A stretch of DNA of 64,000 nucleotides from assembly GCF_025452195.1 (NCBI RefSeq), contig NZ_CP104973.1, positions 2,835,001 to 2,899,000 of the forward strand, in the 5' to 3' direction. The notes beneath the pieces are model-generated. The model ran no database searches. It saw nothing but the letters and a program-made list of their open reading frames with translations, and had not been told where the DNA came from. The DNA is from Phyllobacterium zundukense (GTDB taxonomy: Bacteria; Pseudomonadota; Alphaproteobacteria; Rhizobiales; Rhizobiaceae). The number at the start of each line of letters is the position of its first letter. The first letter of the stretch is position 1. Of this stretch, positions 9,608 through 19,457 are shown piece by piece. The translations under genes and the position numbers were made by a program.

Positions 9608-12600
9608 CTACTGGGCGGGGGCTTCTTCCACCGCCACTTTACGTTTGCGGCCAAACGACCGGAGTGCGACATAGAACACCGGTGTCAGGAACAGGCCAAA
9701 GAACGTCACGCCGAGCATGCCAGAAAACACCGCCGTACCGAGCGACTGGCGCATTTCGGCACCCGGTCCCTGTGCGATCATCAGCGGGACAACGCCGAAG
9801 ATGAAGGCGAAGGCGGTCATCAGAATTGGACGCAGACGCAGGCGGCTCGCCTCGATGGCCGCTTCGACCGGCGTCGCACCATCCTCCTGGTGCTGCCGGG
9901 CGAATTCGACGATGAGAATCGCGTTCTTCGCCGCCAGACCAATCAGGACGACGAGCCCGATCTGCGTCAGGATATTGTTGTCCATACCTCGCAGATCCAC
10001 CCCGATCAGCGCCGCCAGCACAGCCAACGGAACGATCAGAATGATCGCCAGCGGCAGGATCCAGCTTTCATATTGGGCGGACAGTGCAAGAAAGACGAAT
10101 ACCACGGAAAGGCCGAAAATCAGTATCGCCGTGTTTCCCGTGCTTCTCTCCTGCAATGCAAGCTCGGTCCAATTGAAGGTTGTACCCGGCGGCAAGGTTT
10201 TCGCCGCAAGCTCCTCCATCTTGTCGAGCCCTGTACCGGTAGAAACCCCGGGCGCAGAATTGCCCTGGAGCGGCACCGACACGTACATATTATAGCGCTG
10301 CACGAGCGATGGACCGGTTGTATCCCTGATTTCGACAAGTGTACCCAGCGGAACCAGCGCACCGGTCGCCGAGCGAACCTTCAGCGCGAGAATGTCCGCG
10401 CGATCCATGCGGAATTGCTGATCGGCCTGCGCGCGCACTTGATAAACACGGCCGTAAGCATTGAAATCATTCACATAAGACGTGCCGAGATTGATCGACA
10501 GCGCTTCAAAAATGTTGGGAATAGGCACGTTCAATGCCCGAGCCTTGTCGCGGTCGATATCAAGGAAATATTGCGGGCTCGATGCAGAGAACGTCGTATA
10601 GACGCCGGTAAGACCAGGTGTCTGGTTGGCTTCTCCCATCATCTGCTGGGCCAGGCCAAGAACGCGGCGCATATCCGAACTGTCGCGATCGAGGAGCTGC
10701 ATCTTGAAACCACCGGCGTTGCCGACACCGCGAATGGAAGGCGGTGGCACCGCGATGATGAAAGCTTCCTGAATGCTCTGCAGACTTCCATAAATCTGGC
10801 CAATGATCGACGTTGCCGTCTGGCCATTCTTGATCCGTTCGTCAAATGACTCGAACGGCGCGAAAACAACGCCGGCATTCGAAGCATTGGTGAAAGTCGC
10901 GCCACTGAAGCCGGCGAAGGCGACCGAGTTTCTGACACCGGGGATATCGCGGATAATCTTCGAGGCTTGCTGGACCACGGCGTCGGTGCGGGCGAGGGAT
11001 GCTCCGTCCGGCAGCTGGACAACCACGATGGCGTACCCTTGGTCCATCTGAGGAATGAAGCCGCGCGGTACCAGATTCGAGATGTACCATGTGGCTCCAA
11101 GCAGGCCGACGAACACGAGAAGCGAGGCAAGGAGGCCGATCGTCGATCCCACCAGCCGTCTTACGATCCAGGAATAGCCCGATGCCATTTTATCGAAGCC
11201 TCTGTTGAAACCGTTTGCGAGGCCTCGCCCGAAGCGCGCGAGAGGATTTTTCGAAACCGCGTGATCGTGCGGGCGCAGGATAATTGCTGCCAGGGCAGGA
11301 GATAACGTCAGCGAGTTGAGAGCTGAAATCGCTGTTGCCGCAGAAATCGTTACGGCAAATTGCAGGTAGAACTGGCCGGAAATGCCGGGAATGAAAGCCG
11401 TAGGTGCGAACACTGCGATGAGCACCAGCGAGATGGCGATAACAGCGGTGCCCACTTCATCCATGGTGGTATGTGCCGCCTGCTTTGGCGTCATGCCAGA
11501 TGCCAGGTTTCGTTCCACGTTTTCGACCACGACAATCGCATCGTCGACGACAATGCCAATGGCGAGAACGAGGCCGAACAAGGTCAGCATATTCAGCGAA
11601 AAGCCGAATGCCAGAAGAATGGCGAACGTGCCGATCAACGAGACCGGGATAGCGACGATAGGAATGATTGCGGTACGCCACGATTGCAGGAAGACGAGCA
11701 CGACCAACGCGACGAGGATCACAGCTTCAAAGATCGTCGTGTAAACATCGTTGATCGACTCAGCGATGAATTCCGTCGGATCATAGACGATGTCGTATTT
11801 GAGCCCTGGAGGGAAATCCTTGGCAAGCTCCTGCATTGTGGACTTGATGGTCGCAGCAGCTGCAAGCGCATTGGTGCCGGGCCGGCTGAAGATACCGAGC
11901 GCTACGGCGGGACTGCCATCGAGGTAGCTGTTGGTCACATAGTCTTTCGCACCAAGCTCAATACGGGCGACATCCTGCAACTGGACCAGCCGGCCGTCTG
12001 CACCCGTCTTGACGATCACATAGCGAAATTGCCTCGCATCTTCGAACCGGCCCTGCATCGTGACGGTATACTGAAAGGCGCCTGTGCCAGACGTTGGCGG
12101 GCCGCCGATTTCACCGCCATTGACCTGTACGTTCTGGTCACGCAACGCCTGCACGACGTCGCCCGACGTCATGCTGTAGGCGGCCAGTTTCTGCGGATCG
12201 AGCCAGACGCGCATCGAATACTGACGCTCACCGAAAATAGTGATGTCGCCGACGCCGTCGAGCCGCAGCAGCACATCGCGGATGCGGGTGTTGGCATAGT
12301 TCGACGCGTAGAGCTGATCATAGCGGTTATCCGGCGAAAGCACGTGCACGACCATCATCAGGTCAGGCGAGCTTTTCGTCGTGGTTATGCCGTTGCGCTG
12401 GACGTCTTCCGGCAGCTGCGGCACAGCAATCGCGACACGGTTCTGCACAAGAACCTGTGCCTTGTCGAGATCGGTGCCGAGTTTGAAGGTGATGGTCAGC
12501 GACATCGAACCGTCAGCCGTCGAATAGGATGACATGTAAAGCATGTCCTCGACGCCATTGATCTGCTGCTCGATCGGCGTCGCCACAGTATTCGCAATGG

Positions 12601-12772
12601 TTTCCGCATCGGCGCCCGGATAGGACGTGCGCACCACGATGGTCGGCGGAGCGATTTCAGGATATTGGGCGACGGGGAGCTGTGTGTAGGCAATGCTGCC
12701 GACAAGCAGCAGTACTATCGAAAGGACGGATGCGAAGATCGGCCGATCGATGAAGAAATGCGCAAACCTCAT
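9608..12772 (-). CDS. RND multidrug efflux permease, HAE1 (AcrB/BepE-like)
   Basis: 1054-residue inner-membrane proton/drug antiporter of a tripartite pump. It starts MRFAHFFIDRPIFASVLSIVL, the usual HAE1 beginning, and has twelve TM segments interrupted by two large periplasmic loops. The proton-relay Asp pair is visible in GIVVDDAIVVVENVER (TM4, about residue 410) and the relay Lys in GLAAKNAILIVEF (TM10). Its ATG overlaps the adaptor stop by four bases, so the two are coupled. No outer-membrane TolC-type gene is adjacent, so the channel must be encoded elsewhere, as is usual for Brucella Bep pumps (recalled). Substrate range cannot be read from sequence. Confidence 0.95.
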   Translation of the reverse strand: MRFAHFFIDRPIFASVLSIVLLLVGSIAYTQLPVAQYPEIAPPTIVVRTSYPGADAETIANTVATPIEQQINGVEDMLYMSSYSTADGSMSLTITFKLGTDLDKAQVLVQNRVAIAVPQLPEDVQRNGITTTKSSPDLMMVVHVLSPDNRYDQLYASNYANTRIRDVLLRLDGVGDITIFGERQYSMRVWLDPQKLAAYSMTSGDVVQALRDQNVQVNGGEIGGPPTSGTGAFQYTVTMQGRFEDARQFRYVIVKTGADGRLVQLQDVARIELGAKDYVTNSYLDGSPAVALGIFSRPGTNALAAAATIKSTMQELAKDFPPGLKYDIVYDPTEFIAESINDVYTTIFEAVILVALVVLVFLQSWRTAIIPIVAIPVSLIGTFAILLAFGFSLNMLTLFGLVLAIGIVVDDAIVVVENVERNLASGMTPKQAAHTTMDEVGTAVIAISLVLIAVFAPTAFIPGISGQFYLQFAVTISAATAISALNSLTLSPALAAIILRPHDHAVSKNPLARFGRGLANGFNRGFDKMASGYSWIVRRLVGSTIGLLASLLVFVGLLGATWYISNLVPRGFIPQMDQGYAIVVVQLPDGASLARTDAVVQQASKIIRDIPGVRNSVAFAGFSGATFTNASNAGVVFAPFESFDERIKNGQTATSIIGQIYGSLQSIQEAFIIAVPPPSIRGVGNAGGFKMQLLDRDSSDMRRVLGLAQQMMGEANQTPGLTGVYTTFSASSPQYFLDIDRDKARALNVPIPNIFEALSINLGTSYVNDFNAYGRVYQVRAQADQQFRMDRADILALKVRSATGALVPLGTLVEIRDTTGPSLVQRYNMYVSVPLQGNSAPGVSTGTGLDKMEELAAKTLPPGTTFNWTELALQERSTGNTAILIFGLSVVFVFLALSAQYESWILPLAIILIVPLAVLAALIGVDLRGMDNNILTQIGLVVLIGLAAKNAILIVEFARQHQEDGATPVEAAIEASRLRLRPILMTAFAFIFGVVPLMIAQGPGAEMRQSLGTAVFSGMLGVTFFGLFLTPVFYVALRSFGRKRKVAVEEAPAQ

Positions 12773-13950
12773 TGACTGGCCTCCGCCGTCTTTGCCTCTG
12801 GCGGAAGCTGGACGAGTTCGGGCTTAACCTTGCCGCCGGGGCGAACGCGCATCAACCCATTGATGACGACTGTTTCGTCGCCAGTCAGCCCCTCGCGAAT
12901 GACGCGGTAGCCATAAAGTGTGGGACCCGGGCGAACTGGCTTGCTTGTGACAGTGCCGTCCTCAGCGACGACAAAGACAACGCGTTCATTCTGGTCCGAA
13001 CCGACAGCTTCGTCAGGAACCAGGATACCTTTGTAGGTGTTCGAAGCAGCCACTTCGACGCGGCCAAAAAGTCCTGGCTGCAGGATGAAATTGGGGTTGG
13101 CGAAGCGTGCGCGAACCCGCATGGTTCCCGTTGCGTCATCGATCCGATTTTCGGCAAAGTCGAGTTTGCCCTTGACCGGCGGTTCGTTGGAATCTGTGAG
13201 TTTGACGGTGACGTCGAGGCCGCCTCCGCCTTCTTGCAAATTGCTTCCGCGCTCACGCGCCGTGCGTGCGTAGTTGAGCAGATTGCGCTCATCGACGTCG
13301 AAATAGAAATCGATCGGGTCAAGCGAGACGATGGTGGTCAGGATCGTGTCATTGGCATTGACCAGATTACCCACGGAAATCAGACGGCGGTCGATGCGGC
13401 CATCCTGCGGCGCGGTTATCTGCGTATAGTTAAGGTTGAGCTCTGCGCCGTCGACCGCTGCCTGAGCGCCAGCCACACTGGCCTGGCCCGCCAGGAAAGC
13501 GCGCCGCTGGTCATCGAGCGTCGATACTGACAGGGTGCCGCTCCCGGTCAGCGACTCCGTCCGCTTGTACTGTGCCTCGGCGTAAGTCAGCGTCGTCTTG
13601 GCAACTTCGAGCGACGATTTTGCCTGCGCAAGCGCGGTGACATAGGGCCGCTGGTCAATGGTGAAAAGCGGATCGCCCTTTTTTACCAACGCGCCGTCGG
13701 TGAAGTGAACTGTATCGAGATAGCCATCGATACGTGAACGGACGGCGACCTGATCGACGGCTTCAAATCGTCCGATAAACTCATCGCTGTCAACCACGTC
13801 GCGCACGACAGGCTTTGCAACCGTCACAGTCGGGGGAGGAGGCGGAGCTGCGGCTTCCTGGGCGAGGGCTGCCGATGCCGACAAGGTAGCGGCGGTAAAA
13901 CCAAATTTTAAGGCTGTAAACAACGCGCGTGACAAGGGATAGGCCTCCAT
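12769..13950 (-). CDS. RND efflux periplasmic adaptor (membrane fusion protein)
   Basis: 393 residues. The start at 13950 (MEAYPLSRALFTALKF) has a GGAAG about nine bases upstream and gives a good signal peptide ending near LAQEAAA; the longer frame to 14001 adds an unlikely N-terminus. A proline-rich linker (APPPPPTVTV) leads into the lipoyl half-motif (VRSRIDGYLDTVHFTDGALVKKGDPLFTID), a helical hairpin, the second half (ITAPQDGRIDRRLISVGNLV) and the beta-barrel/proximal domain to the end. AcrA-like type; partner of the downstream permease. A 12-bp palindrome 48 bases upstream may be a repressor site. Confidence 0.93.
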   Translation of the reverse strand: MEAYPLSRALFTALKFGFTAATLSASAALAQEAAAPPPPPTVTVAKPVVRDVVDSDEFIGRFEAVDQVAVRSRIDGYLDTVHFTDGALVKKGDPLFTIDQRPYVTALAQAKSSLEVAKTTLTYAEAQYKRTESLTGSGTLSVSTLDDQRRAFLAGQASVAGAQAAVDGAELNLNYTQITAPQDGRIDRRLISVGNLVNANDTILTTIVSLDPIDFYFDVDERNLLNYARTARERGSNLQEGGGGLDVTVKLTDSNEPPVKGKLDFAENRIDDATGTMRVRARFANPNFILQPGLFGRVEVAASNTYKGILVPDEAVGSDQNERVVFVVAEDGTVTSKPVRPGPTLYGYRVIREGLTGDETVVINGLMRVRPGGKVKPELVQLPPEAKTAEASQ

Positions 13951-13997
13951 GGCAACGAGACTTCCAGTGTGTCGTACGGGGAAAAATACCAATCTGC

Positions 13998-14009
13998 TCA
14001 ATCGATTGA
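13998..14009. promoter_or_regulatory. 12-bp palindrome upstream of the efflux operon
   Basis: TCAATCGATTGA is a perfect palindrome located 48 bases ahead of the adaptor start codon, where a repressor of the pump would be expected to bind. No cognate regulator gene is in the window next to the pump. A short AT-containing palindrome can occur by chance. Confidence 0.3.
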
Positions 14010-14495
14010 AGATAGGTTTCCACAGACGACCAATCTAATATTGCAAATCAGTTCATAGGGCTTCGATCCGATTTATATACGACGACTATCGGGGAGGGCG
14101 TGGGCATAATCGATCTGTCTCAAAACCCCGTGGGGGCAGATTTGCACAGTTCGATTTCGTTGTCACCCTGCAATCGCGGGTAGCAATCGGCTGGTGACAA
14201 GCAATTTCGTCAACTGCAAATGCTCTACCATTGATTTTTAGACGTAAGGCAAGTAAAGGGAGCGACCAGTCGGTAAGGGTACTGTTTCTTCCGTAACTTT
14301 GTGCCGGATTGTGTGGTACAATCAATGCTACAAAACGAAGTTGAGTTAGAAATAAACCAATAAAATCAACGCGGATGGTAGAGCTTGGCTCACTCCATCC
14401 GAACCAGAAGCCACGACGGCATGAGTTTTTCTCCCGCAATTTGGCGAAAGAGCCGGTGACGGCGGGACGAATGTTAAAAAAGTGAAGGTTTGGAC
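14010..14495. other. Long intergenic region between efflux operon and tig
   Basis: Nearly 500 bases with no supported gene. It carries the outward promoters of the efflux operon and of tig. A 7-bp inverted repeat CGGATGG (14372-14378) / CCATCCG (14395-14401) lies about 95 bases before tig and could form a leader hairpin. A 117-codon frame on the minus strand (14086-14439) has no recognisable features and I do not call it. Confidence 0.5.
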
Positions 14496-15920
14496 ATGCA
14501 GGTTACTGAAACGCTCAATGAAGGGCTGAAGCGCGAGATCAAGGTCGTTGTTCCGGCCAAGGATCTGGAAGCAAAGCTTTCCGAACGCCTACAAGGCGCC
14601 AGCGCAAAAGCGCGCATCAATGGTTTCCGTCCAGGCAAAGTGCCGATGGCGCACCTGCGCAAGATGTACGGCAAGTCATTCATGGCTGAAGTCGTCAACG
14701 AGATTTTGAGCGATTCTTCACGCACGATCCTTGCCGAGCGCAATGAAAAGTCGGCTACCCAGCCTGAGGTCGTCATGACCGAGGATGAAAAGGAAGCGGA
14801 CGAGGTATTGAGCGGTCAGGCCGATTTCGAATTCTCTTTGAATTATGAAGTTCTGCCTGCCATCGAGATCAAGGATACTTCCAAGATCAATGTCACGCGC
14901 GAAGTCGTCGATGTCTCCGATGAGGAAGTCGAAGAGCAGGTCAAGCGCGTTGCGAGTTCTGCCCAGACCTTCGAGACGAAGAAGGGCAAAGCTGAAAGCG
15001 GCGACCGCATCACCATGGATTACCTCGGCAAGGTCGACGATGTTCCTTTCGATGGTGGCGCGGACAGCGATGCGACGCTGGTTCTCGGTTCCGGCCAGTT
15101 CATTCCGGGCTTCGAAGATCAGTTGATCGGCACCAAGGCCGGCGATGAAAAGCAGATCAAGGTTACGTTCCCGGCCGAATACCAGGCAGCTCATCTTGCC
15201 GGCAAGGATGCAACCTTCGACGTAACCGTCAAGGAAGTTGCCAAGCCGGGCGAACTCGAAATCAATGACGAGACTGCCAAGAAGCTTGGCATCGAGAGCG
15301 CCGACCGCCTGCGTCAGGTAATCCGCGAGCAGATCGAAAGCCAGTACGGCAAGTTCACGCGTCAAAAGGTGAAGCGCCAGATACTCGATGCGCTCGACAG
15401 CGAATATCAGTTCGAGTCGCCAGAACGTCTGGTCAATGCCGAGTTCAACAATATCTGGGCACAGATCGGCCACGACCTGCAGGAAGCCGGCAAGACCTTC
15501 GAAGACGAAGACACGACGGAAGAAGAAGCTCGCGACGAGTATCGCAAGCTGGCTGAACGCCGCGTTCGTCTCGGTCTCGTACTCTCCGAAATTGGCAACA
15601 AGGCTGGTATCGAAGTCACTGAAGATGAGTTGCAGCGCGCTGTTTATGATCAGGTTCGCCAGTATCCCGGTCAGGAACAGCAGATCTATGAATTCTTCCG
15701 CAAGACGCCGGAAGCAGTCAACAATCTGCGTGCTCCGATCTTCGAGGAAAAGGTTGTCGACCACCTTTTGTCGAACATCAATGTCACTGACAAGAAGGTG
15801 ACCAAGGAAGCTTTGATGGCCGATGACGAGGCTGACGCCAAGTCGGATGAAGCCAAGAAGCCAGCCAAGAAAGCAGCGCCGAAAAAGGCCGCCAAGAAGA
15901 AGACAGACGACGAGGCATAA
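14496..15920 (+). CDS. tig: Trigger factor, ribosome-associated chaperone and prolyl isomerase
   Basis: 474 residues. The start is ATG at 14496, not the TTG two codons upstream, because of the GAAGG at 14484-14488 and the standard [15 protein letters not shown] beginning. Domains: ribosome-binding domain (1-145) with the tail signature [17 protein letters not shown] at about residues 44-60; FKBP-type PPIase domain (about 160-250) with [13 protein letters not shown] and [17 protein letters not shown]-terminal chaperone arms to about 445; then a Lys/Ala-rich tail ([14 protein letters not shown]) seen in Rhizobiales orthologues. It binds near the ribosome exit tunnel and shields nascent chains. 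Here it is followed directly by a terminator, with no clpP nearby. Confidence 0.98.
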   Translation: MQVTETLNEGLKREIKVVVPAKDLEAKLSERLQGASAKARINGFRPGKVPMAHLRKMYGKSFMAEVVNEILSDSSRTILAERNEKSATQPEVVMTEDEKEADEVLSGQADFEFSLNYEVLPAIEIKDTSKINVTREVVDVSDEEVEEQVKRVASSAQTFETKKGKAESGDRITMDYLGKVDDVPFDGGADSDATLVLGSGQFIPGFEDQLIGTKAGDEKQIKVTFPAEYQAAHLAGKDATFDVTVKEVAKPGELEINDETAKKLGIESADRLRQVIREQIESQYGKFTRQKVKRQILDALDSEYQFESPERLVNAEFNNIWAQIGHDLQEAGKTFEDEDTTEEEARDEYRKLAERRVRLGLVLSEIGNKAGIEVTEDELQRAVYDQVRQYPGQEQQIYEFFRKTPEAVNNLRAPIFEEKVVDHLLSNINVTDKKVTKEALMADDEADAKSDEAKKPAKKAAPKKAAKKKTDDEA

Positions 15921-15940
15921 GCTTCAGTTTGATTAAGGAA

Positions 15941-15966
15941 AAGGCCGCTTCGAGCGGCCTTTTTGT
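15941..15966 (+). terminator. Intrinsic terminator after tig
   Basis: 9-bp stem AAGGCCGCT / AGCGGCCTT with a 3-nt loop TCG, followed by TTTTTG on the plus strand. The A-run on the 5' side means it could also act on the convergent minus-strand gene that ends at 15988. Confidence 0.9.
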
Positions 15967-15987
15967 TAGTGTGGTTACGCCGACAGT

Positions 15988-16707
15988 TCAATAGACCCGT
16001 GCCAGCAAAACAGCTGCGCGGACAATATCAGCGTTATCGGCTGCCTTCGTCCCCGAAGGCAGTAGCCTGCCGTCCTCGAGGCCAATGCGGCTGTCATAGC
16101 CGCGCGCCATTGCTTCCCTGAACATCGGCCATACACTGGCTTCATCGCCATGCAACAGAATTGGAAGCGTAAAATCGGCGTGCTCGAGAACGGATATAAT
16201 TCCGGTCGCGGCGGCGAGACTTTCTTGAGCCTCCTGTTCATTGATTTCGATCAAAATGCGCAGGCATTTCGCAGCGTCTGGCAGCCCGATAAAGCGTTCC
16301 GCGTCGCTCACAGACCACAGGCCCGCTTCGACGCCCATGCCTTTACCCAGGACGAGCGAGATCATCTCCGCTGCGTCCTCCTCAACGAGATTGATGGAAA
16401 CGTAATCCGGCAGCACAGTCCATTGCTCGATCGGACTTTGCCGGGCCTTGCCACCAGGCGGAATGCGCCAGTGGGTGGATAGTCCGACGGGAACACCGGG
16501 GACGATGGTACGGATTGCCAGAATTGCCTCTGCGACATCATCGGGCTCTAGGCTCTCGGCACCATCCGCACCGCGCGGGTGTACATGAAGTTCCTGTGCG
16601 CCAGCAGCAACACTTTGCGCCGCATCCTGGGCGAGTTCTGCCGCGGTAAAAGGGACTGCAGCATGAAAGTCCCGGGTTCGTCCGCCGTTCAAACAGGCTT
16701 GCAGCAT
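15988..16707 (-). CDS. BKACE-family (DUF849) beta-keto acid cleavage enzyme
   Basis: 239 residues beginning MLQACLNGGRTRDFHAAVPFTAAELA, the standard start of the 3-keto-5-aminohexanoate cleavage enzyme family: TIM-barrel, metal-dependent enzymes that condense a beta-keto acid with acetyl-CoA. The ATG at 16707 is preferred to the GTG at 16716 because CGGAG sits eight bases ahead. Visible features: ELHVHPRGADGAESLEPDDV (metal-binding His-x-His), PVGLSTHW, and SINLVEEDA (Glu ligand). It is shorter than many family members (around 270-310 residues). The substrate is not predictable from this locus; radC upstream is unrelated. Confidence 0.8.
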   Translation of the reverse strand: MLQACLNGGRTRDFHAAVPFTAAELAQDAAQSVAAGAQELHVHPRGADGAESLEPDDVAEAILAIRTIVPGVPVGLSTHWRIPPGGKARQSPIEQWTVLPDYVSINLVEEDAAEMISLVLGKGMGVEAGLWSVSDAERFIGLPDAAKCLRILIEINEQEAQESLAAATGIISVLEHADFTLPILLHGDEASVWPMFREAMARGYDSRIGLEDGRLLPSGTKAADNADIVRAAVLLARVY

Positions 16708-16792
16708 GATTTGCACTCCGATGAGATCTCGCCGGGATTATCATAGCGGAATTCGTACTGACCGCACATTTTTGATCGCGTTTGCGGTTGTC

Positions 16793-17596
16793 TCAGAAAA
16801 GTTTGAGGCCCTTCAGGCTGGCATGACCGTTCTTGCCGATGATGATGTGATCATGCACGACAATACCCATCTGTGCTCCGATATTGGCGATCGTCCTCGT
16901 CATTTCGATATCGGCTTTTGAGGGGGTAGGGTCACCGGAAGGGTGGTTGTGCGCGAGGATGATGCCACTGGCAGCCAGTTGCAGCGCCCGCGCAATCACC
17001 TCGCGCGGATAGACCGGGGTATGGTCCACCGTCCCGACTTGTTGGACTTCATCGGCGATCAACGCATTTTTCTTGTCCAGAAACAGGATGCGAAATTGTT
17101 CGCGCGACTCAAATGCCATCGCCGCGACGCAATAATCCATGACCTTGCTCCATGAGCTCAACACCGTCTTTTCGCGAATGTCGCTGCGGATCACGCGGTG
17201 GGTTAGCGCGGCGACGAGCTTGAGGTCGAAGGTAACGGCAGGACCGCACCCCTTCACCTCGCGCAAAAGATGTTCTGGAGCGCCAAGAACCTCTGCCAGT
17301 GATCCGAAGCGGGCAAGGAGGGCCTTGGCCAAGGGCTTCGTATCGCCTTGCTTGATCGAGCGGTACAGCAATATTTCCAGCATCTCATAGTCGGCAAATC
17401 CCGCATGCCCGACTTTTTGAAACCGCTGCCTTATCCGCTCGCGGTGCCCATGGTAATGCGGAAGCTCCTCGTCAGCATCGCTCTTCTGCTCGGCGTTGCG
17501 GACGACGCTACCGGCTGCAACGGGTGGTTGTTTGGGGGAGAGTTTTGCGGAGGGCTCGTTGAAGAAGAAAGTCTGTTCCGGCTTTTCTTCGCTCAT
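16793..17596 (-). CDS. radC: RadC family JAB/MPN-domain protein
   Basis: 267 residues. The N-terminal 60 residues are variable; then a helix-hairpin-helix-like region (about 55-140, with [29 protein letters not shown] and VKGCGP) and the C-terminal MPN+/JAB domain. The metal motif is [14 protein letters not shown] near residue 220. The name is historical: a role in recombinational repair was withdrawn, and the biochemical function is unsettled. It follows map by 12 bases on the same strand, so cotranscription map-radC is likely. Confidence 0.93.
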   Translation of the reverse strand: MSEEKPEQTFFFNEPSAKLSPKQPPVAAGSVVRNAEQKSDADEELPHYHGHRERIRQRFQKVGHAGFADYEMLEILLYRSIKQGDTKPLAKALLARFGSLAEVLGAPEHLLREVKGCGPAVTFDLKLVAALTHRVIRSDIREKTVLSSWSKVMDYCVAAMAFESREQFRILFLDKKNALIADEVQQVGTVDHTPVYPREVIARALQLAASGIILAHNHPSGDPTPSKADIEMTRTIANIGAQMGIVVHDHIIIGKNGHASLKGLKLF

Positions 17597-17608
17597 TGAG
17601 CTACCATC

Positions 17609-18439
17609 CTATTCGAGCTTGAGGCCCGGCGCGAACAGGCCGGCAGGAGACAGGGTGAAAACCTCGCAGCCGTCCTTGGTGACACCGACCGTATGCTCAT
17701 ATTGCGCGGTAAGCGAGCGATCGCGCGTAACGGCTGTCCAGCCATCGGCGAGCACTTTCACATGCGGACGGCCGAGATTGATCATCGGCTCGATGGTGAA
17801 GATCATGCCCTCGCGCAGTTCGACGCCTTCATTCGGCGTGCCGTAATGCAGAATGTTCGGCGCATCGTGGAAAAGCCGACCAACGCCATGGCCACAGAAA
17901 TCCCGCACGACCGAGCAACGTTCTGATTCCGCATAGGCCTGGATAGCTGCGCCAATAGCGCCGGTTCGCGCACCGGGACGCACGGCTGCAATGCCGCGCA
18001 TCAAGCTCTCATGCGTGACTTCCATCAGGCGCTCGGCCGCGCGCTTGATTTCACCAACCGGGTACATGCGGCTGGAATCGCCGTGCCAGCCATCGAGTAT
18101 ATAGGTCACGTCGATATTGACGATATCGCCTTCCCGCAGCGGCTTGTCGTCGGGGATGCCATGGCAGACGACGTGATTGATCGAGGTGCAGCTCGACTTC
18201 GTATAACCGCGATAATTGAGCGTGGCAGGCAGAGCGCCATGATCCGCACCGAAATCGAAGACAAAACGATCGATGGTGTTGGTCGTGACACCCGGCGCAA
18301 CGATGGACGCGAGCTCATCCAGGCAGCGTGCGGTCAACAGGCAAGCCTTGCGCATGGCCTCAAACCCTTCCGGGCCGTGAAGCCGGATCTGCCCGGTATT
18401 TTTCAAGGGCGCGCTCTGTGCGTCGAGATAGGTAACCAT
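17609..18439 (-). CDS. map: Type I methionine aminopeptidase
   Basis: Removes the initiator methionine from nascent proteins. 276 residues with the pita-bread fold ligand set visible in order: NIDVT (Asp), HGDSSRMY (Asp), GHGVGRLFH (His), TIEPM (Glu) and QYEHTV (Glu); the preceding INHVVCHGIPDD holds the substrate His. It has a short N-terminal extension before the catalytic core and no zinc-finger. It follows sfsA by 12 bases and precedes radC, forming an sfsA-map-radC transcription unit. Confidence 0.97.
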   Translation of the reverse strand: MVTYLDAQSAPLKNTGQIRLHGPEGFEAMRKACLLTARCLDELASIVAPGVTTNTIDRFVFDFGADHGALPATLNYRGYTKSSCTSINHVVCHGIPDDKPLREGDIVNIDVTYILDGWHGDSSRMYPVGEIKRAAERLMEVTHESLMRGIAAVRPGARTGAIGAAIQAYAESERCSVVRDFCGHGVGRLFHDAPNILHYGTPNEGVELREGMIFTIEPMINLGRPHVKVLADGWTAVTRDRSLTAQYEHTVGVTKDGCEVFTLSPAGLFAPGLKLE

Positions 18440-18451
18440 ATTCGTTCCGCG

Positions 18452-19153
18452 TCAATCGATAATTGGCATCGTGCTGATAGCAGCGATGCCCGTGGGTGTG
18501 ATGTGGCATTTTACTGCGTAAGCTTCAACCCCGCGCCGCATCGCCCGTTCAAACGCCGCCGCATAAACTGGATCAAGATCGCCGCAAATTTTCAAACGTT
18601 CGCAGTCTCCGCGCTGGATGACGTAGAGCATGACACCACGATGACCGTTTTCAACCATGTTGCCAAGCTCATCCAGATGTTTTGCGCCTCGTGCGGTTGG
18701 GGAATCGGGAAATTCTGCAAGTCCGGCGGACCTTGAAAAATGCACGTTCTTGACCTCGACATAAGCGTCAGGCCGATCCGGGTCACGCAAGAGGATATCG
18801 ATGCGCGAATTCGAGCCATATTTTTGCTCGCGTCGGAGCTCCGCATAGCTGCTCAATGAGGGCAGGAGGCCCGACAGAATCGCTTCTTCGGCAATGCGGT
18901 TTGGCAGGCCCGTATTGATGCCAACCATGATGCCTTGCGTCTCGACCAGCTGCAAAGTGTGTGGATATTTGCGTTTCAGCCCGTCCGAAATCGACAACCA
19001 CACCCTGATGCCCGGGTCCGTCAGGCCCAACATGGAGCCGGTATTGGGCACGGAACTGGTGACCGGATTGCCGTCGTCCAGAATAATGTCAGCGAGAAAA
19101 CGCTTGTAGCGTTGTACCAGCCGGCCGGTGACGAGAGGGGAAGAAAATATCAT
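18452..19153 (-). CDS. sfsA: SfsA family protein (sugar fermentation stimulation homologue)
   Basis: 233 residues from the ATG at 19153 ([23 protein letters not shown]), the usual SfsA start. The frame is open to 19375, but that extension would cross a strong terminator hairpin (19204-19234) and adds no family sequence. The conserved blocks [16 protein letters not shown] and AYVEVKNVH (PD-(D/E)xK nuclease-like strand-Glu-x-Lys) are visible. In E. coli SfsA was linked to maltose metabolism and DNA binding; the true role is uncertain. First gene of sfsA-map-radC. A weak ribosome binding site is noted. Confidence 0.93.
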   Translation of the reverse strand: MIFSSPLVTGRLVQRYKRFLADIILDDGNPVTSSVPNTGSMLGLTDPGIRVWLSISDGLKRKYPHTLQLVETQGIMVGINTGLPNRIAEEAILSGLLPSLSSYAELRREQKYGSNSRIDILLRDPDRPDAYVEVKNVHFSRSAGLAEFPDSPTARGAKHLDELGNMVENGHRGVMLYVIQRGDCERLKICGDLDPVYAAAFERAMRRGVEAYAVKCHITPTGIAAISTMPIID

Positions 19154-19203
19154 GCCAAGGATGTAACCGAGATGATGGACCGCGACAACATGCTGGCACA
19201 GCA

Positions 19204-19312
19204 TATAAAAAAACCTGCCTCTGAAAGGCAGGTTGAGTTTGCTCTGGGGTGGGAGAATCGGGCCAGCTTGGAGGTTGAACTGGACCCTGCTGCCGCAAAT
19301 CAATGTGGCAGT
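19204..19312 (-). ncRNA. Candidate small regulatory RNA with anti-Shine-Dalgarno loops
   Basis: Read on the minus strand, a -10-like TATTAT (19324-19319) is followed by an RNA of about 105-110 nt. It folds as three hairpins: stem 1 CTGCC (19311-19307) / GGCAG (19294-19290); stem 2 with CCAG/CTGG plus GGG/CCC (19287-19260) whose loop exposes CCTCC; a single-stranded linker with TTCTCCCACCCC; and a terminator with 9-bp stem AACCTGCCT / AGGCAGGTT then seven T residues. This design (CUCC-bearing loops, rho-independent end) matches several alphaproteobacterial trans-acting sRNA families. It could instead be an attenuated leader of sfsA. The -35 is weak. Confidence 0.65.
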
Positions 19313-19457
19313 ACCAAGATAATAGGTCAGACTCCTGATTCGGGTCTCATAACTTTGTCTAACAGGCGGTGACAAAGCTTGAAATTACCGGGCTGTTCTA
19401 ATCCGCAAGAGTGTCACATGCTACGCGGAGGGACGAAACTCATCAGGAGGAGACGTG

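Noticed and set aside
9605..10849. 414-codon plus-strand frame opposite the RND permease
   Set aside because: Shadow of a long GC-rich conserved gene; the protein is arginine/histidine/glutamine rich with no recognisable motif.
11360..12532. 390-codon plus-strand frame inside the RND permease
   Set aside because: Low-complexity, Asp/Arg/Gln rich; antisense shadow of the pump.
14086..14439. 117-codon minus-strand frame upstream of tig
   Set aside because: No ribosome binding site, domain or signal features, and the region must hold two promoters; composition looks like non-coding DNA.
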